DNA of 64,000 nt from Neolentinus lepideus HHB14362 ss-1 (GCA_001632425.1 KV425558.1:425882-489881), one strand, 5' to 3'. Shown: positions 22,724 to 35,230, numbered from the stretch's first letter. Made by a program: numbers and translations. Notes: generated from the sequence alone by a model not told the origin.

Positions 22724-23595
22724 ATGACATTATCGAAGAGTTTTGTAGCGGAAAGAGAGAGGGCAGAAGGCTGCACACATGTCCTTCTGATCACTACTGG
22801 GAGCGTAGCGTCCATCAAAGCACCTCTCATTGTAGCGGAGCTACTTCACGTCAGTGTTCACGTAACTATGAATCAACACATTTTTTGATATAGCGGGTGC
22901 TATGAGTAGTATCAGAATGTGATAATCGAGGTCGTATCTACCAAAGCTTCTCTCGAATTCTTCGATACCAAAGAAATCGTGAAGGCAGGCTCGCGGGTGT
23001 GGACAGATGAAGATGAATGGACAGTGCGTCATATCTCCAACTTTTCTTGGCTACAATTGTGAACTTATTATATCACGTAGGGAGGCTATCGTATCGGCGA
23101 CCCCATACTGCATATCGAGCTGCGCCGTTGGGCAGACATAATCCTGATCGCGCCGTGCTCTGCAAACACTTTATCCAAGATAGCCCATGGACTATGTGAC
23201 AATCTTGTCGTAAGCACCATCTCCGTCGCTGCTGTAAAGACCAAGTAGTGTGATAATAAATTATGAATGATAGACCTCGCTGCTCCGCGCACTAGCTCCG
23301 ACGACGCCCACCTATGTCTTCCCTGCGATGAACACGCTTATGTACGAGCACCCATTGACGGCGGAGCATTTGCGTGTTGTGAGGGATGTGGTCAAGTATC
23401 ATGTTGTTGGTCCGATTGGAAAGAATCTCGCTTGTGGAGATGTCGGTACGTGTATCATACACGAGATAGACCTTCAGTGTGTGTGGTACTAACTTGACTG
23501 TAGGATTAGGAGCTATGACTGAATGGAAAGATATAGTCCAGATTGTGGTCAACAAATTCAATCTTGTACGGAAAGAAAAGACGTCATCAACATAG
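22724..23595 (+). CDS. PPCDC: phosphopantothenoylcysteine decarboxylase (HAL3/CAB3-type flavoprotein)
   Basis: This enzyme makes 4'-phosphopantetheine from phosphopantothenoylcysteine using FMN, the third step of coenzyme A synthesis. About five exons. Exon 1 (from 22724) is MTLSKSFVAERERAEG, then HVLLITTGSVASIKAPLIVA. Exon 2 (about 22915-23026) gives IEVVSTKASLEFFDTKE and TDEDEW. Exon 3 (about 23082-23212) gives GDPILHIELRRWADIILIAP followed by SANTLSKIAHGLCDNLV; its His is the expected catalytic base. Exon 4 (about 23274-23450) has the substrate clamp PAMNTLMYEHPLTAEHL and KNLACGD with the active-site Cys. The last exon ends VRKEKTSST at TAG 23593-23595. The usual Trp of PxMNxxMW is Tyr. 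Length suits the monofunctional enzyme without the acidic extension of yeast Hal3. Confidence 0.92.
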
Positions 23596-23794
23596 AACCT
23601 GTCTTGGCGAGGTGCTTCAGAAATCAAGCGGGACACCATTAACGAAGCCATCTATCAAATCCTTTAGCCAAAATGATATTATTACGGTATTTTATACATG
23701 GTAATCCGTGTCCCAGAAAGGATAAACTATGCTCAAGAATATTGAAAGCAAGCTCGCCGAATCAACCGACGACAGATTCATCAACCCAACTCCC

Positions 23795-24701
23795 TCACCC
23801 CTCCAGCGTCCCCATCTCCTTCCACCGCTCCCACAGTGGGCCAACTGAAACTGGGGCGTTTGGCGCGCCTTTGAGGTCCTTAATGTCCAACAACTCGTAC
23901 TCGCGGCCAAATGCGAGGAAGTGCGCGAAGAGTGAGTTGAAGTGTGGCTCGGAGCGCAGGTGCAGTATCTGGTGGTAATGCGCGTAATAGATGTGCGCAA
24001 AGACGCGAAGGAGCTGCCGGTACACGTGCTTGATCGTAGAGGGAAAGTTCTGGGGGAAGTCTCGGCCTAGGGTATCAATGTGTCAAGCGCCAAGGGAAAA
24101 GGGAAACCTGATGTACAAGCTTACCTGCTTTGGTGGGGAAGATTGTATCGTCGTCAAGCAGGTTTTGCACCCAGGTCATCACGAAATCGATGTATGTGGG
24201 TGCAGGGAGTTGGACGCTCTTGCGATCTTGGTTAATCCACGTATAATTTAGTCTGACGCGAAGAATCTCATCAGATGTAATTGCATGACCATAGCAATTG
24301 GACATACGATGAACCCGCACACATGGTGGGACATGACTCCTGCGTGCAGCATTCCGTAATGACACCGTAGAACATGTTGACGTTCTGGTAGAAATCAAAG
24401 ACTAGGCAAGACATAGGGTGCGCCACATCAACATCTCCCACAGACGCATTTTGATTATACACTCACTATTCGATGCAACCCACTCGTTCACTTCGACATA
24501 CTTTGGCAACATCACGATCGGCTTGAAGTTCCCCTTCACGAGGGCCGCCTCCACGAATGGACTGCATAGAAACAGAGGTTTAGATGTTCCAGAGACTGGC
24601 GACGCGGGTCCGCCTGAAGGGGGACCTTGTTCGGTTGGTGAGCGACCGCCTGATGTGGGCGTTGGTGATCGTTTGGGCCCACCTCGAGGAGCTCGGGTCA
24701 T
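23795..24701 (-). CDS. MOB2: MOB2-type kinase activator
   Basis: MOB proteins bind and activate NDR/LATS kinases. MOB2 partners the Orb6/Cbk1 kinase, which controls polarity and morphogenesis. From 24701 a Pro/Gly-rich N-terminus (MTRAPRGGPKRSPTPTSGG) leads to PLFLCSPFVEAALVKGNF, then VMLPKYVEVNEWVASN. The FLC-PFV-ALVKG-F pattern followed by LPKYV is distinctive of MOB2 rather than MOB1. Later exons give FYQNVNMFYGVITECCTQES, TYIDFVMTWVQNLLDDDTIF and YRQLLRVFAHIYYAHYHQIL, then HFNSLFAHFLAFGREYELLD, ending WKEMGTLEG. Cys residues (ECCTQESC) and the His pair (HIYYAHYH) that bind zinc in MOB1 are present. The start could lie in an earlier exon, because an AG splice site lies just before this ATG. 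Confidence 0.88.
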
Positions 24702-25045
24702 AGAGCGTCTGCATCAACTGTTATCCACACGTTAAGTCTGGTAATGATGTAGAATTACGTGCCCAATTGAGTTGAAGAAAGACATTTCCGGCTAGATTCA
24801 AGCAGAGTGTTGCCAGCGTCACGTCGTAAGGAAGGAAGAAACGGAAGAAAGCGTTGCAGGAGGGGTATAATCTCGTTGCAATAGTAGCAGGTATATGGAA
24901 GCCAAATCGAGACACTATTCACACGGTATTGCGGAGTCCAAAATCCGCTTCTTGTGGCACGCATCACATTGTATTCGCCACTCACTCGAACTATAACTCC
25001 AAGTCCGTATCCTCGCACTTGTGACCCTCCTTCCCCTCAGACGCG

Positions 25046-28000
25046 ATGGTGAAGACGCGTCGAAGCAAGCAGACGGCCGTGGCTAACGGCGACCATCACG
25101 AGTCTGCGTCGCAAGCCGGCACTGACGACGCTGGCGCCACCCTGGTGTTGAACCTCCCGGAGGACATTGACTACGACACTCTGTCCAGTGTACTGCCAGA
25201 TATCCCCTTGACGAGCCCAAACCCCGATGCTGTTATTACATTATATCGCTTTCTACTCGCCCAGGTCTCGGAGCTGGATGCTGTCCAGCGAGAGGTAGAA
25301 GGGCTCCGTGCAGAGTCCGAGAGGAAAGACATCGAGCTCGACCAGGCACTGCAGGATAGGGAGACAGCTATGAAGGAGGCAGAGGCGACCTTCGAAGCTT
25401 CTCAGAAGGAGTTGAAACAGATGAAAGAGGAGCGGGACCACCTCGGTGCGCTTGAAATCTAGGATCGTTATTTGCGCCTACTTGACTATGATTCCTCGTA
25501 GCTGCGACCAATAAGGAACTACAACAGCAGGCTGCAAACCTCACCAACTCACAAAGTTCATCATCGACCGAAGTCATCACTCTCCGACAACGCGTCGAGG
25601 ACACTGAGCGGGAGAAGCGTGACCTCGTGTTGGTTGTCAGTAGATTAAAGGAGGACAGCGCGCAGCGCGAGGAAGAAATCCAGACCCTACGCACGAACCT
25701 TCGGCAAGCGCGTCAAGAGCACCAAACTCTCGAAGCCCAAATCCGTGAAGCGCGCTCTAGCGAGACATCGACGAAATTCAAGATCGAATCATTAACTCAG
25801 CAACTGACGCTCACCAAGGAAGAGTTCGAACGCACCTCCGCCGAACTGACGCACAAGACTGAGGAGTTCGCCAAGTACCGACGCACGAAGCACGCTGAGC
25901 TTGCGCAGCTGCAAGCAGAGCACGACGCGCTCACGCAGACACACGCATCGGTCGAGAGTACGCTCAAGGCCTTGCAGTCTGCGCACTCCGCTCAAGCACA
26001 TCAGCTCACGCAAGCGCAAGCGCGTGTCCAGGAGTTAACGGGCCGCCTCGCTGAGCAGGAGGCCAGCTACTCTAGCGAGGCCACGAACCTACGGCGCTTG
26101 ATGGCTGTCATGGAAGAGCGGGACGAGCAGGCGAAGAGCATGGTTGACAACATTGAGCGTGAGTGGGCGCAGGTCGGGGAGAAGGCAGAGCGGAGAGAGA
26201 GCGTGTTACGGGAGGCGATTGAGCGAGAGCGGCGGCGTGCGGAGGACGCGGAAAAGAAGGCAGACCAACTGGAAGAAGTCGTAGAGAGGATAACGACCGG
26301 TGAGCTGCCCTTTCCTGGCATGAATGTGAGCGTCCCTGGTACCCCGGGCACACCTGGCATGCCCGCTACGCCCAGGCGAGGTGGAATCTCGAATATCATC
26401 CCAGAGAGCATGATGGGATTGAGTCCGACGATTAGCCTCGCCAGCCGGTCGCAGAAGACCGGTAAGACCTTTACAGAGGTGTACGCGGAGTATGTGAAGC
26501 TGCAGGACGAATACGCAAGGAAGTGTGCGGAATCTGAGGAGATGGAGCGTACAATGGCGAGAATATTGTCGCAGATCGAGGAGAGAGTACGTCTTTTCTT
26601 TTACACATTGCTTCGGTGATGCCCGTTCTCGCATCCCTGCTCACCACTTTACAGACACCGATCCTTACTGAACAGCGGATAGAGTACGAGCGGCTGCAAT
26701 CTGAGGCCGCTCAACTTGGTGCCCAACTCGCCGAAACAATCGCCGAACGGGACCAGGAGGCATCTCACGCTCGCGAGACATCTCAGAAGTTGAATAAGAC
26801 CGTAAAAGAGAACGATCTACTACAGAAGCAACTCGACGATCTGGGTCGGCAAGTGCAGCACCTCCTCAAGGTTATCGCGCGTAGGGAAGACCCCCTCCTC
26901 CCCGATGACGACCAGCTGGAGCAGGATCAGGGCACCGTCCCTGCTGAGAACATCGAGGAAGTTATCACTAACCATCTCGTCCTCTTCCGCTCTATCGGCG
27001 CGTTGCAGGAACAAAACATGCGCTTGCTGAAGATCACTCGGGAATTGGGCCAGAAGCTCGAGACGGAGGAGCGGGACTATCGGTCAACGATGGAGGCAGA
27101 GCAGCATGAAGCAATCCGCGAAGCGCACGATGCGATTCAGCAGCTGGAGGCTAAGCTCGAGAGTCAGAAGAAGAGCCATGAGATAACCGTGCAGGCGTAC
27201 ATCAAGGAGCGTGACACGCTAAAGGCAATGCTCTCGCGTAACTCCAATGGGCACTCGCATGTTGTTGGAGAGTTGCCGCCCCCTGTTACGGTGAACGGTA
27301 AGGATACGGATGTGGCACGGGAGCTCGCGGAGGTACAGAGACAGTTCGATGCGTATAGGCATGAAATGGGTATCGACATGGACAAGCTCAGGGAGGAGGC
27401 ATTTGTGGCGCAGAAGGAGTCGCATCGGCTGTCAGCAGAGTTAGCGAAGGCTAATGCCAAGGTCGAATACCTTTCCGGTAAGCAATTTGAGGTTGAGCGA
27501 CACCTCTTATTCTGACACATCTGCAGACCGCCACCGTATGGCTCAGGAACAATATAGCATTCAGAACCGCGAGCTTGAGAGTTTGAATAATCGCAACAGA
27601 CAACTTTTGGACCAATACACTCGTGTGGATATCGAATGCAACCGACTCTCTGAAGATCTCGCCGTAGCGAATAGTCGCGTCGAGCAGCTCAGGAATGAGT
27701 GTGCTAATCTCCGTGCAGAAAAGAAGATATGGGAGGTAAGCGCTCCACGCATCTTGCTTGGCTAGTTCATTCACAACGTCGATCTTCACTAGAGCGTCCA
27801 ACTACGACTGATCGAGGAGAATAAGGCTCTCACCATGGAGCGATCTCAGCTCTCCGATTTGATGTCTAATGTGCAGAGGATGCATCATGACCTCGAGCAA
27901 TCTGGCCAAAATGATCGTCGGCGGTTGGAAAGCCAGATCCATATGCTGGAGACACAAGCGTGAGTCTTGTATTCGATATTCCTTCAAGTGAATATCACGC

Positions 28001-31000
28001 TCATCGCAAACGTGCAGCGAGGATCTTCGCAGTCAGTTGGCCCAAGAGCGTGAGCATGTCCGGCATCTCAGCCTCCAGAAGGATGTCGAATTAAGGGATG
28101 TGCAAAGTCGTCTCGATAAGACGGTAAGCTAAGCACTTCCTTATCCTGTCTCTCTGACTGAGTGGTCTTCGCCTTTAGCTGCAAGATTTATCTAAGACTC
28201 GCGAGTCCTTGGTCGGTGCAGAAACAAGCAACAAGCATCAACAGGAGCGCTTGGATGATTTGACACGACAACTCCGAGGCAACGAGGAGAAGCTCGCTGT
28301 GTATGAACGGAGGTCTAGCACTGTCAATGGCGTTATGCCTCGTACCGACGAGAATCTGAGTCGTGAACAGCAGCTGGAGGCTGAGATCGCTGATTTACGG
28401 TATGTAGTCTCTCCCTATTACAGGCATAATCTTCGACATCTGCTATAGGTCGGCCTTGAAGGTTGCAGAAGTGGATCTTGCGAATGCCAGGAGTCACGTC
28501 GCACAGTTCCAAGAGATCAGTCAGGCGAATGAGACCGCTCTAGCGACCTTGAGTGCTACTCACGATGAGTTCAAGGCATCCAGCGAAGCTCAGCTGGCCA
28601 AGCTTGAAGTAAGTGCCATGCGTATGGTCCCGTGTATGACCATGCTCAAGTCATATGCATATCTAGTCGGACTGTAACGCTCTACGTAACCAGCTTCAAG
28701 CTGCCCAGGAGGAGCTGCGCGTTGCTACCGAAAGGCTCAACGAAGCTCAACGAGTTCTCACTACCGAGCGCACAGCTTGGCTCAACGATAAGAGAACGCT
28801 CGAGGAAACTATCATCGATATCTCAACCGCGGAGAAGAACTCTGAGACTGATCGAAGCTCCAGGGAAAACGAAGTGCGGGAGCTAGAGCAGCGCATCAAG
28901 GCCGCCGAGCAGAAATATTCTCGAGAGGTCGTTGCCCACGCTGAGACTATCAAGCAAGTTGAGGATCTCAAGAAGCAGTTGACTGCCACACAGGCTACTG
29001 TACGTGATAGTCTTGCCGCCGCGGAGACTGCTCGGGCAAAATTGGCAACGTCAGAAGATAGCTGGAAACAGCAGAAGGAAGCCCTTGATAAAGAAATGGC
29101 CGACCTCAACACCAGGTATGTTGTACTTCATATCATTGAAGCAAGTGCAGAACACTTATATAACTTTAGGTGTCATGATCTAACGGCCCAGAATGTTATT
29201 CTTCATCAACACCTCGAGTCTGTTAGTACTCAAGCAGCTCGAATCAAGCAAGCCGCTTCAGAGGGATCGACCTCCGTACTGTCTGGCGACGGTGATACGA
29301 CGGAAACTGATGTCAAGCTTTCAGAGCTACGCTCGGTAGTCGCATATCTCCGCAAGGAAAAGGAGATTGTGGATCTCCAGCTGGAGCTGAGCAAGCAGGA
29401 GAATTTGCGTTTGAAGACTCAGGTTGAGCACCTCAATCACCATCTCGAAACCACTCGTGTAGCACTCTCTGAGGTGAGTCCTCAACCCGTGGCCCTTGCT
29501 GCTGGGTGTCCTGACATGTAATAGGAACGCGAACGTGCCGTGCAGACTACGGCTTCAGAAGCCCAGCATGCAGAACTCGTTGAACGTATCAATCAAATGA
29601 CAATTCTCCGGGAGAGCAATGCTACTCTACGTGCAGATTGCGAAACTCAGACAAGACGGGCGAGTGAGCTCGACGTTCGTTTGAGGGAGCTCTCCGCTCA
29701 GCTCGAACCTGCCCAAGAAGAACTCCAGATCCTGCGCGCCGAGCTTGGTGCGAAGGATCTTCAAATCAAGAGACTGGAAGAGGAGAGCCGTAGGTGGCAA
29801 GAGCGCAACGCTCAGTTATTGACCAAGGTACATGAGCCCGAAAGAACCTTTCGTCGTTGGATTGATTTATGCAATGACTAGTATGATCGTATTGATCCGG
29901 CCGAGATGCAATCTCTCAAAGAACAGATTGCCCAGCTGGAGGCTGAGAAGGCACAGTTGGCCCAGACTATAGCAGAACACGACGCGCAATCTTCGAAGAA
30001 GGTAGATTTTCCTCTCAGCACCGGAGAGCACATACTGATGGATTTTATGACATCTAGATTGAAGAGATTGAGGCCAAATTCCGCAGTACACGAGAAACAG
30101 GTGCCAAGAACAATCAGATCTACAAGCAGCGGTTCAATCAATGGAGGGAAGAGAAGGCACGCCTCGACGCTACTATGGAAGAGCTTCAAGCCCAAATCAA
30201 GACACTCGTGGAGGAACGTGACGCTGCTCTTCAAGTTCAGTCGCAGGCTGCACCTGCCACTGATGACAAGTCGGTGTTAGATCAATTGGAGACTCTGCAA
30301 CAAGAGAAGTCTTCTTTGGAGACTGCGCTGACAGAAGCCAGAGTGAAGGCAGAGCGAGTAGACTCACTTGTGGCGCAAATCGCGGAACAGGCCGTCAACT
30401 TGGTATGTTTGACTAGTTGTCCTGCCTTCCTTTTCTTGCCTAAATTTTTTATATTAGACTGTAATTCGCGAGGAACGAGACAAACTGTTGACCGAGAGGG
30501 AGTCCTTGTCGATGATTTCCGCCGGACCTGGTAGCGCTCCTGATCCTGATGCTGCGAGAGCGCAGTGGGATGCAGAAAAAGTTGATCTCGCCAAGGCCCT
30601 AGATGCAGCGAAGGCAGATGCGGAGGTGAGATCGCACTCGATAATGCCCTTAGTTCGTGGCGGTTGAAACAAATTTTTCACAGGCTGCTGCGGAACGGGC
30701 CAAGAAAGCCACGGAAGAAATGCAGAATATCCGGTCATCGAACGTATGTACAGCTAGTGCACACTCAAGTGCTAGGTTGACCTGTTCCGTTACAGGAAAA
30801 GTTCCAGGCTCGGATACAGGACCTTCAAAGAGCTCGACTTGCCGACAGTCAAAGAGCCAACCACCAACAAGAAGCCGCCGTCGCCGCGGCAGTCGAGAGG
30901 ACGAGAGGCGAGATGTCGACTAGCTTGATCTCAGATGACGCTGCCTCACAACATGCGGAAGAACTCCGAGCTCTAGAGGAACGTCTAAAAATGCAATTCG

Positions 31001-31791
31001 AGGAGGAGCTCAGGGCTGCTGTGGAGGCCGCGAAAGCCGAAACTGTTGCCACCGCAGGCACAGGGAAAGCAGGCGAGCTCTCTGACTTAGACCGCGAAGC
31101 TGCCATCGCCGCTGCCATCCAAGAGCACGAAGAGAAGCTGAAGGAGACACACGCGCAGGAGATCGCCGCCGCTGTGGAGCGTGGGCGTCAGGAGCAGGCG
31201 ATCAAGAGCAAAATCAAGGACTCGCAGCTCGTCCGGGCGCAAGGCAAGCTGAAGGAGCTCGAGGGGCAGATTCTTGAGTGGAAGAGGGAGGGGCGGATCC
31301 CTGAGACAGCTTCAGCTTCAGCATCAGGGAGCACTGCGCCAGTAGCAAAACCCGCCGCCACAACGAAGCCAGCGCCGACAGCACCTGCCACGCGGGCGGC
31401 TACGGCGGCAGCTGCTGCCGCGCACCACGCGGGCCCGAGCACGGGCGCTGCACCTGTTCGCAAAGCCTCCACAGTCGGTTCACCAGCAGAAGGTACAGCT
31501 GCAGGCCGCGGGCGTGGCGCCGTTCGCGCTCGAGGGGCTGCAACTGCCCGAAGTGGACTGGCCATCCGAGGACGTGGTTCCGCTCCAGCAGCAGCAGCGA
31601 CTTCGGGAGGTGTGTCGATTATGGGTGCTGCTGGGAAACGAGCGCGAGAGGACGGGGAGGGTGGTGAGGATGCCTTGGCGAAGCGGATAAAGAGTGCGGA
31701 GGGGGCTGATGGTGCTACTACTTCTGCCCCTGCTACGGCGGCGTCCAGTAAGCCGCCAGTGAAATTGAGGCGGGAGGCGCCTGTCAGTTGA
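25046..31791 (+). CDS. MLP1: nuclear-basket coiled-coil protein TPR/MLP1 (Nup211-like)
   Basis: The filament protein of the nuclear-pore basket, which anchors mRNA quality control, silencing and spindle-checkpoint factors. About 15-20 small introns, with a protein near 1,900 residues. The start is MVKTRRSKQTAVANGDHHES, followed by the LNLPEDIDYDTLSSVLPDI segment. Heptad-rich coiled coil fills most of the protein. Family-specific blocks are KTFTEVYAEYVKLQDEYARK (about 26465-26525), RIEYERLQSEAAQL and NHLVLFRSIGALQEQNMRLL (about 26970-27030). Later blocks are IYKQRFNQWREEKARLD (about 30120-30170) and HEEKLKETHAQEIAAAVERG. The C-terminal 200 residues are Ala/Pro-rich with RG repeats (AAGRGRGAVRARG), then the basic patch LAKRIKS and the end KLRREAPVS. 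It converges with RanGAP1, another pore-associated protein. Confidence 0.9.
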
Positions 31792-32065
31792 TCGTACTTG
31801 TATTTATTGTCATCGGACGTGGTTCTTGTAGTTGTATCATTACTGCATATTTGTATAATATCCGCAATGCTGTGAGTTGGAAGTTGCCTGCACTGTAATG
31901 CCACCAACAGGTAAATTACGAGATAAACAGAAAACTACATTGCAATCTGAGTTGTTGTTCTACTCTACAGAAGATTGGTTCAGATATTAGCCTGACATCC
32001 TGGTATACCCTATGTCGCTACAGCCAAAAAAAAAGCAAAAATCCCAATAGAATGACGAGAAGGCA

Positions 32066-33274
32066 TCACCGTATGTTGACCTTGCTCATCAGATTCGCCA
32101 ATGCGTCATCCGTGATCTTGTCCGCGACAGGCTCCCCTTCTTTTATCGCTTCCTCCTCCTCCGCTTCCTCCTCCTCCTCTTCGTCCTCTTCGTCTTCATC
32201 CGACATGAATAGCTTACCACCGCGCGCTTTCAGGAGGTCAGCGAGCTCCTGAATATTCTCATCGTCATCCTCTATCTCGTTCCACTGCAACTCTAGCGAC
32301 TTCAGTGCCGCGAGCCTCGTGGGAATGCCTTCAGCCAGCAGGGCCAGAGTATTGGCCTCAAGGTTGTTGTTCTGCAGGAACAGATCCCGCAACTTCGGGT
32401 TGGACCCCTTCATCAGTGTCTCGATAATTTCCGGCACCTCGCCCTCATCCGAAAGCACACAGTCCGAGAAGTTCAACGCTTGCAGATCCGCCCAGGACGA
32501 CAGCGCCGCAGCCATCGCCCTCGAGCCCGCCGCAGAGAATGTGTTATCCTGCAGATCGAGGCTCTGCAAGTTTGCATTCTTTGAGAGCCCACTCGCGAGG
32601 GCAACAATACCTTCCATGCGGATGCCATTTTGCGGCATCCTTACCTCCTCGAGCAGCCCGTGAGCCTCGATCGCTTTCGCCCATGATGGAGCTGATCCGT
32701 TCTCGAGGCGGTTCCGCCCGCACACGATCGTCCGCAGGTTGCTCTGTTTGCCCTCTTTCTTGCTCAGTAAAGCGGATTCCAAGAGTGCGTCGGCGATGGC
32801 GGCGCCACCCGCGGGCCCGAGCCCGTTGTTGTTGAGCTTGAGGATCCGGAAGGAGCGGTTGTTCGTGAGGAAAGGGAGCATCGGGTCGACGGAACGTCCG
32901 CCGAAAGCATTGTCGGAGAGGTTTATCTCAACCAAAGAGGTCTTGTCGATGAGCGGCGTGCAGATGGCTTCGAGGGCCAGAGGGATTTCGGAGATAAGCC
33001 GACCAGTGAAGATGTCGGCAAAGTTGGCGACCTGCGACAGCATAGTCCTCAATGTTGATTCGTGTCAAATAAAACTTCGTGTGCTCGCCTTCAGCGACGT
33101 CGCCCTTGTAAGGAACTCCCCCAATGCCTTCGAAGCCTCTACGCCGAGGGTGTTTCCACCTAAATGGATCTCCTCTAGGCCAGTAGCATCGACATCTTTC
33201 AGGTAGGGTTCGATGTCAGCTCTGCTGTCGAGCTTCAGGCCCTTGCCTTGCAATGACAGAGCTTTCGTAGACAT
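32066..33274 (-). CDS. RNA1: Ran GTPase-activating protein 1
   Basis: RanGAP stimulates GTP hydrolysis by Ran in the cytoplasm and so sets the direction of nuclear transport. Two exons, 33274-33089 and 33031-32066, give 383 residues, matching the length of fission-yeast Rna1. The N-terminal repeats include LEEIHLGGNTLGVEASKALG. The invariant segment SLKVANFADIFTGRL is restored across the intron. Leucine-rich repeats follow, with NLSDNAFGGRSVDPMLPFL, ILKLNNNGLGPAGGAAIADA and CGRNRLENGSAPSWAKA, the last containing the catalytic Arg loop. SLDLQDNTFSAAGSRAMAAA and LQWNEIEDDDENIQELAD come next. An acidic tail (about 32215-32130) is followed by LMSKVNIR. The intron (33088-33032) begins GCGAGC, so it is a GC-AG intron. 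An upstream in-frame ATG at 33328 exists, but the start chosen fits the family. Confidence 0.95.
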
Positions 33275-33961
33275 TCTTGTAGTCGTACTATGCAGCAAAG
33301 AACCAGCAGTTTTGCCATCCGATCGCATGCTCTGATTGGTTGCGGAATGTCACGTGTACGGACGCGTATGAGACACGCGTCTGTATGTGGCCACATGTAG
33401 ACTGCCTCAAAAAAGCCAAAACAACCATCGGATAAGCTGTAATCAATATTCTTCAGCGTAAATTACCCATTCAAATGCCAAAGTCGCCATTCATGTTTTA
33501 ATGTTGGCGATCGCGTTGACTGTGTATTGCGGGAGCTGAGAATGTTGATTAACACGTTATGTGTCCTCTACTGAAAAGAATTTCTTTGATATATATATAT
33601 AAACACGCTTTGTGAGTAGATACCCGCTGCCTGTGTTATTTTTTGTCGCCCGAGTGATTCTCAGTTTGGTCCGACAGCGTGCACAGCGCCACATGCACCT
33701 ATTGGCCACCGAGCAAGTTTGAAGAATGATTTGGGTAACATTACGATGCACTTAATAAGGGAGTCTCCACCCTGAGTCTCCATTATATAAACCTCTGAGT
33801 GGTTCACCCCGGACCTTGCACTTTCTGAGATGGGTTTGATTGCAAGAAAAGTAATGCTACACAAAGAAGTAACAGCGACATAAAACACATGACTCAGAGC
33901 ACGATAACTACAAAATTGCAAGATGACATAGATAAATCTGAGAAATATTTCGACGCAGACA

Positions 33962-34179
33962 TCACGCGTCATCGCCGGGAATATCGAGAGTATCCCGGTT
34001 GGCCCGTTCCGCCTCTTTGAAGGCTTTCTCCGCCGCCTGTATCACCTGAAAATGTTGACGGGTCGTACAGTGTCAGTCACTAAGGATCGGCGCCTCCGTA
34101 GCACCTTAACCAGACCGCCGGAGGCCGCCAGAAAAAAATTTGAAACATGAACCTGGCCAAAATATGCGTAATCCTGCAT
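33962..34179 (-). CDS. possible 52-residue spliced small protein or relic
   Basis: The exon 34179-34105 starts MQDYAYFGQVHVSNFFLAAS and continues GGLVK. An intron 34104-34046 (GTGCTA...TTTTCAG, with a CTGAC branch site about 26 bases before the AG) joins in frame to an exon 34045-33962, VIQAAEKAFKEAERANRDTL, ending DIPGDDA and TGA. The second exon is a convincing amphipathic helix. I do not recognise the sequence. It could be a microprotein, the tail of a decayed gene, or chance. The frame is preserved across the splice, but nothing upstream extends it. Confidence 0.35.
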
Positions 34180-34750
34180 TTTGATTTTTTTGATGGATTA
34201 TGTAAGCATTCACTTTTCGGGTCAAAAATTCCAACCTAGGGATTTCGAAGCGGGAGGCATCTAGGATGTAAATAGTTTATATTAGAGGTAAGAAAGTGAG
34301 TTTCCATAGGTTCTGGACCTCATAATGGGCCTCTGATAGGTGTCATCACTGATGGTGCACTCACATACGGGTGCCGTCTGGGTTCATGGACGTTCAGATT
34401 TGACAACAACAGTGTCGGGCACGAGAAACTGCGATAACATACATAAATAAAAGTATACCTGTCATGGACTGGCTAGGGTTAGGTGCTATTAATAGTAAAC
34501 GCCATCAAACTATGACTATATATGGTAACTCCGACAGAACTCCGCTTCAAATTCACTTTTCAGCAAGGTCAATTTTTAAAATCTTCGAATTTCGATAAGG
34601 TAATGAGATAGCCTGAAAGCTACGTATAATGCGAGTCGATTCACACTATTTCCGGGTATATCGGAGTAGTTGCCCGAGACGAGATACAATCACAAGTTCG
34701 GCTATGCCCGAGGCGTCGGTTTTGAGCGACCGACACTGTATAAGCACATT
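34180..34750. other. AT-rich intergenic region
   Basis: About 570 bases with runs of T and A and no open frame of interest. It has the look of old, decayed sequence; no repeat ends could be defined. Confidence 0.45.
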
Positions 34751-35155
34751 TTAACCGCGGTGACAACCCTCCACGATTGTACGTACCGCTGCCAGTGCTC
34801 TCCTTGGTGTATCATAGACGTGGACCGAATTGTCCCCATAAACATGGACGCAGCCAGACGGAGTATGTATTCCATGCCCCTTGTCTGTGTAAATATCAAC
34901 TGTCCAGTGCGGTTTAGAGTCACTGCGGGACATGTGCAAGTCTTGCCTGCGTTGCTAGCATCAGTGGACATGAACGATATGTAGAGGCTTCACGTACACA
35001 AGAACAGCTCCGGTAGGCTGTTTACCAAGATCAGCTGCAATTTCACTGTGTTTGGCGGAAATGGTTCCTAGGACATAGTTCTGTACGTCGCTTCGGTATG
35101 CTACCTTCGCCTTCGACGAAAGTAAGGTGCGCAGTGTAGCAAGCGGTATGGACAT
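34751..35155 (-). CDS. 117-residue spliced protein, unknown function
   Basis: Exon 1 (35155-34998) begins MSIPLATLRTLLSSKAKVAY and reaches KQPTGAVLV. A 51-bp intron (34997-34947, GTACGTG...CGCAG) joins exactly in frame to exon 2 (34946-34751). That exon contains HMSRSDSKPHWTVDIYTDKG and GCVHVYGDNSVHVYDTPRRA, and ends VRTIVEGCHRG. The join gives 118 codons including the stop. The second half alternates hydrophobic and polar residues like a small beta-sheet domain. There is no signal peptide, Cys-rich pattern or membrane segment. A TATA box lies 76 bases upstream, which supports a real, possibly inducible, gene in an otherwise poor region. I cannot name the family. Confidence 0.65.
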
Positions 35156-35230
35156 AGCGATATGTCAGATTTCTGTTGAGAGGCGGTTGAGAGGATTTCC
35201 GCTGATGCTTCTGTACCAACCTAGATATCC

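Noticed and set aside
31188..31907. 239-codon minus-strand frame
   Set aside because: It is a shadow of the Ala/Gly-rich C-terminal tail of TPR/MLP1.
32739..33206. 155-codon plus-strand frame
   Set aside because: It is antisense to RanGAP1, which has complete family motifs on the other strand.
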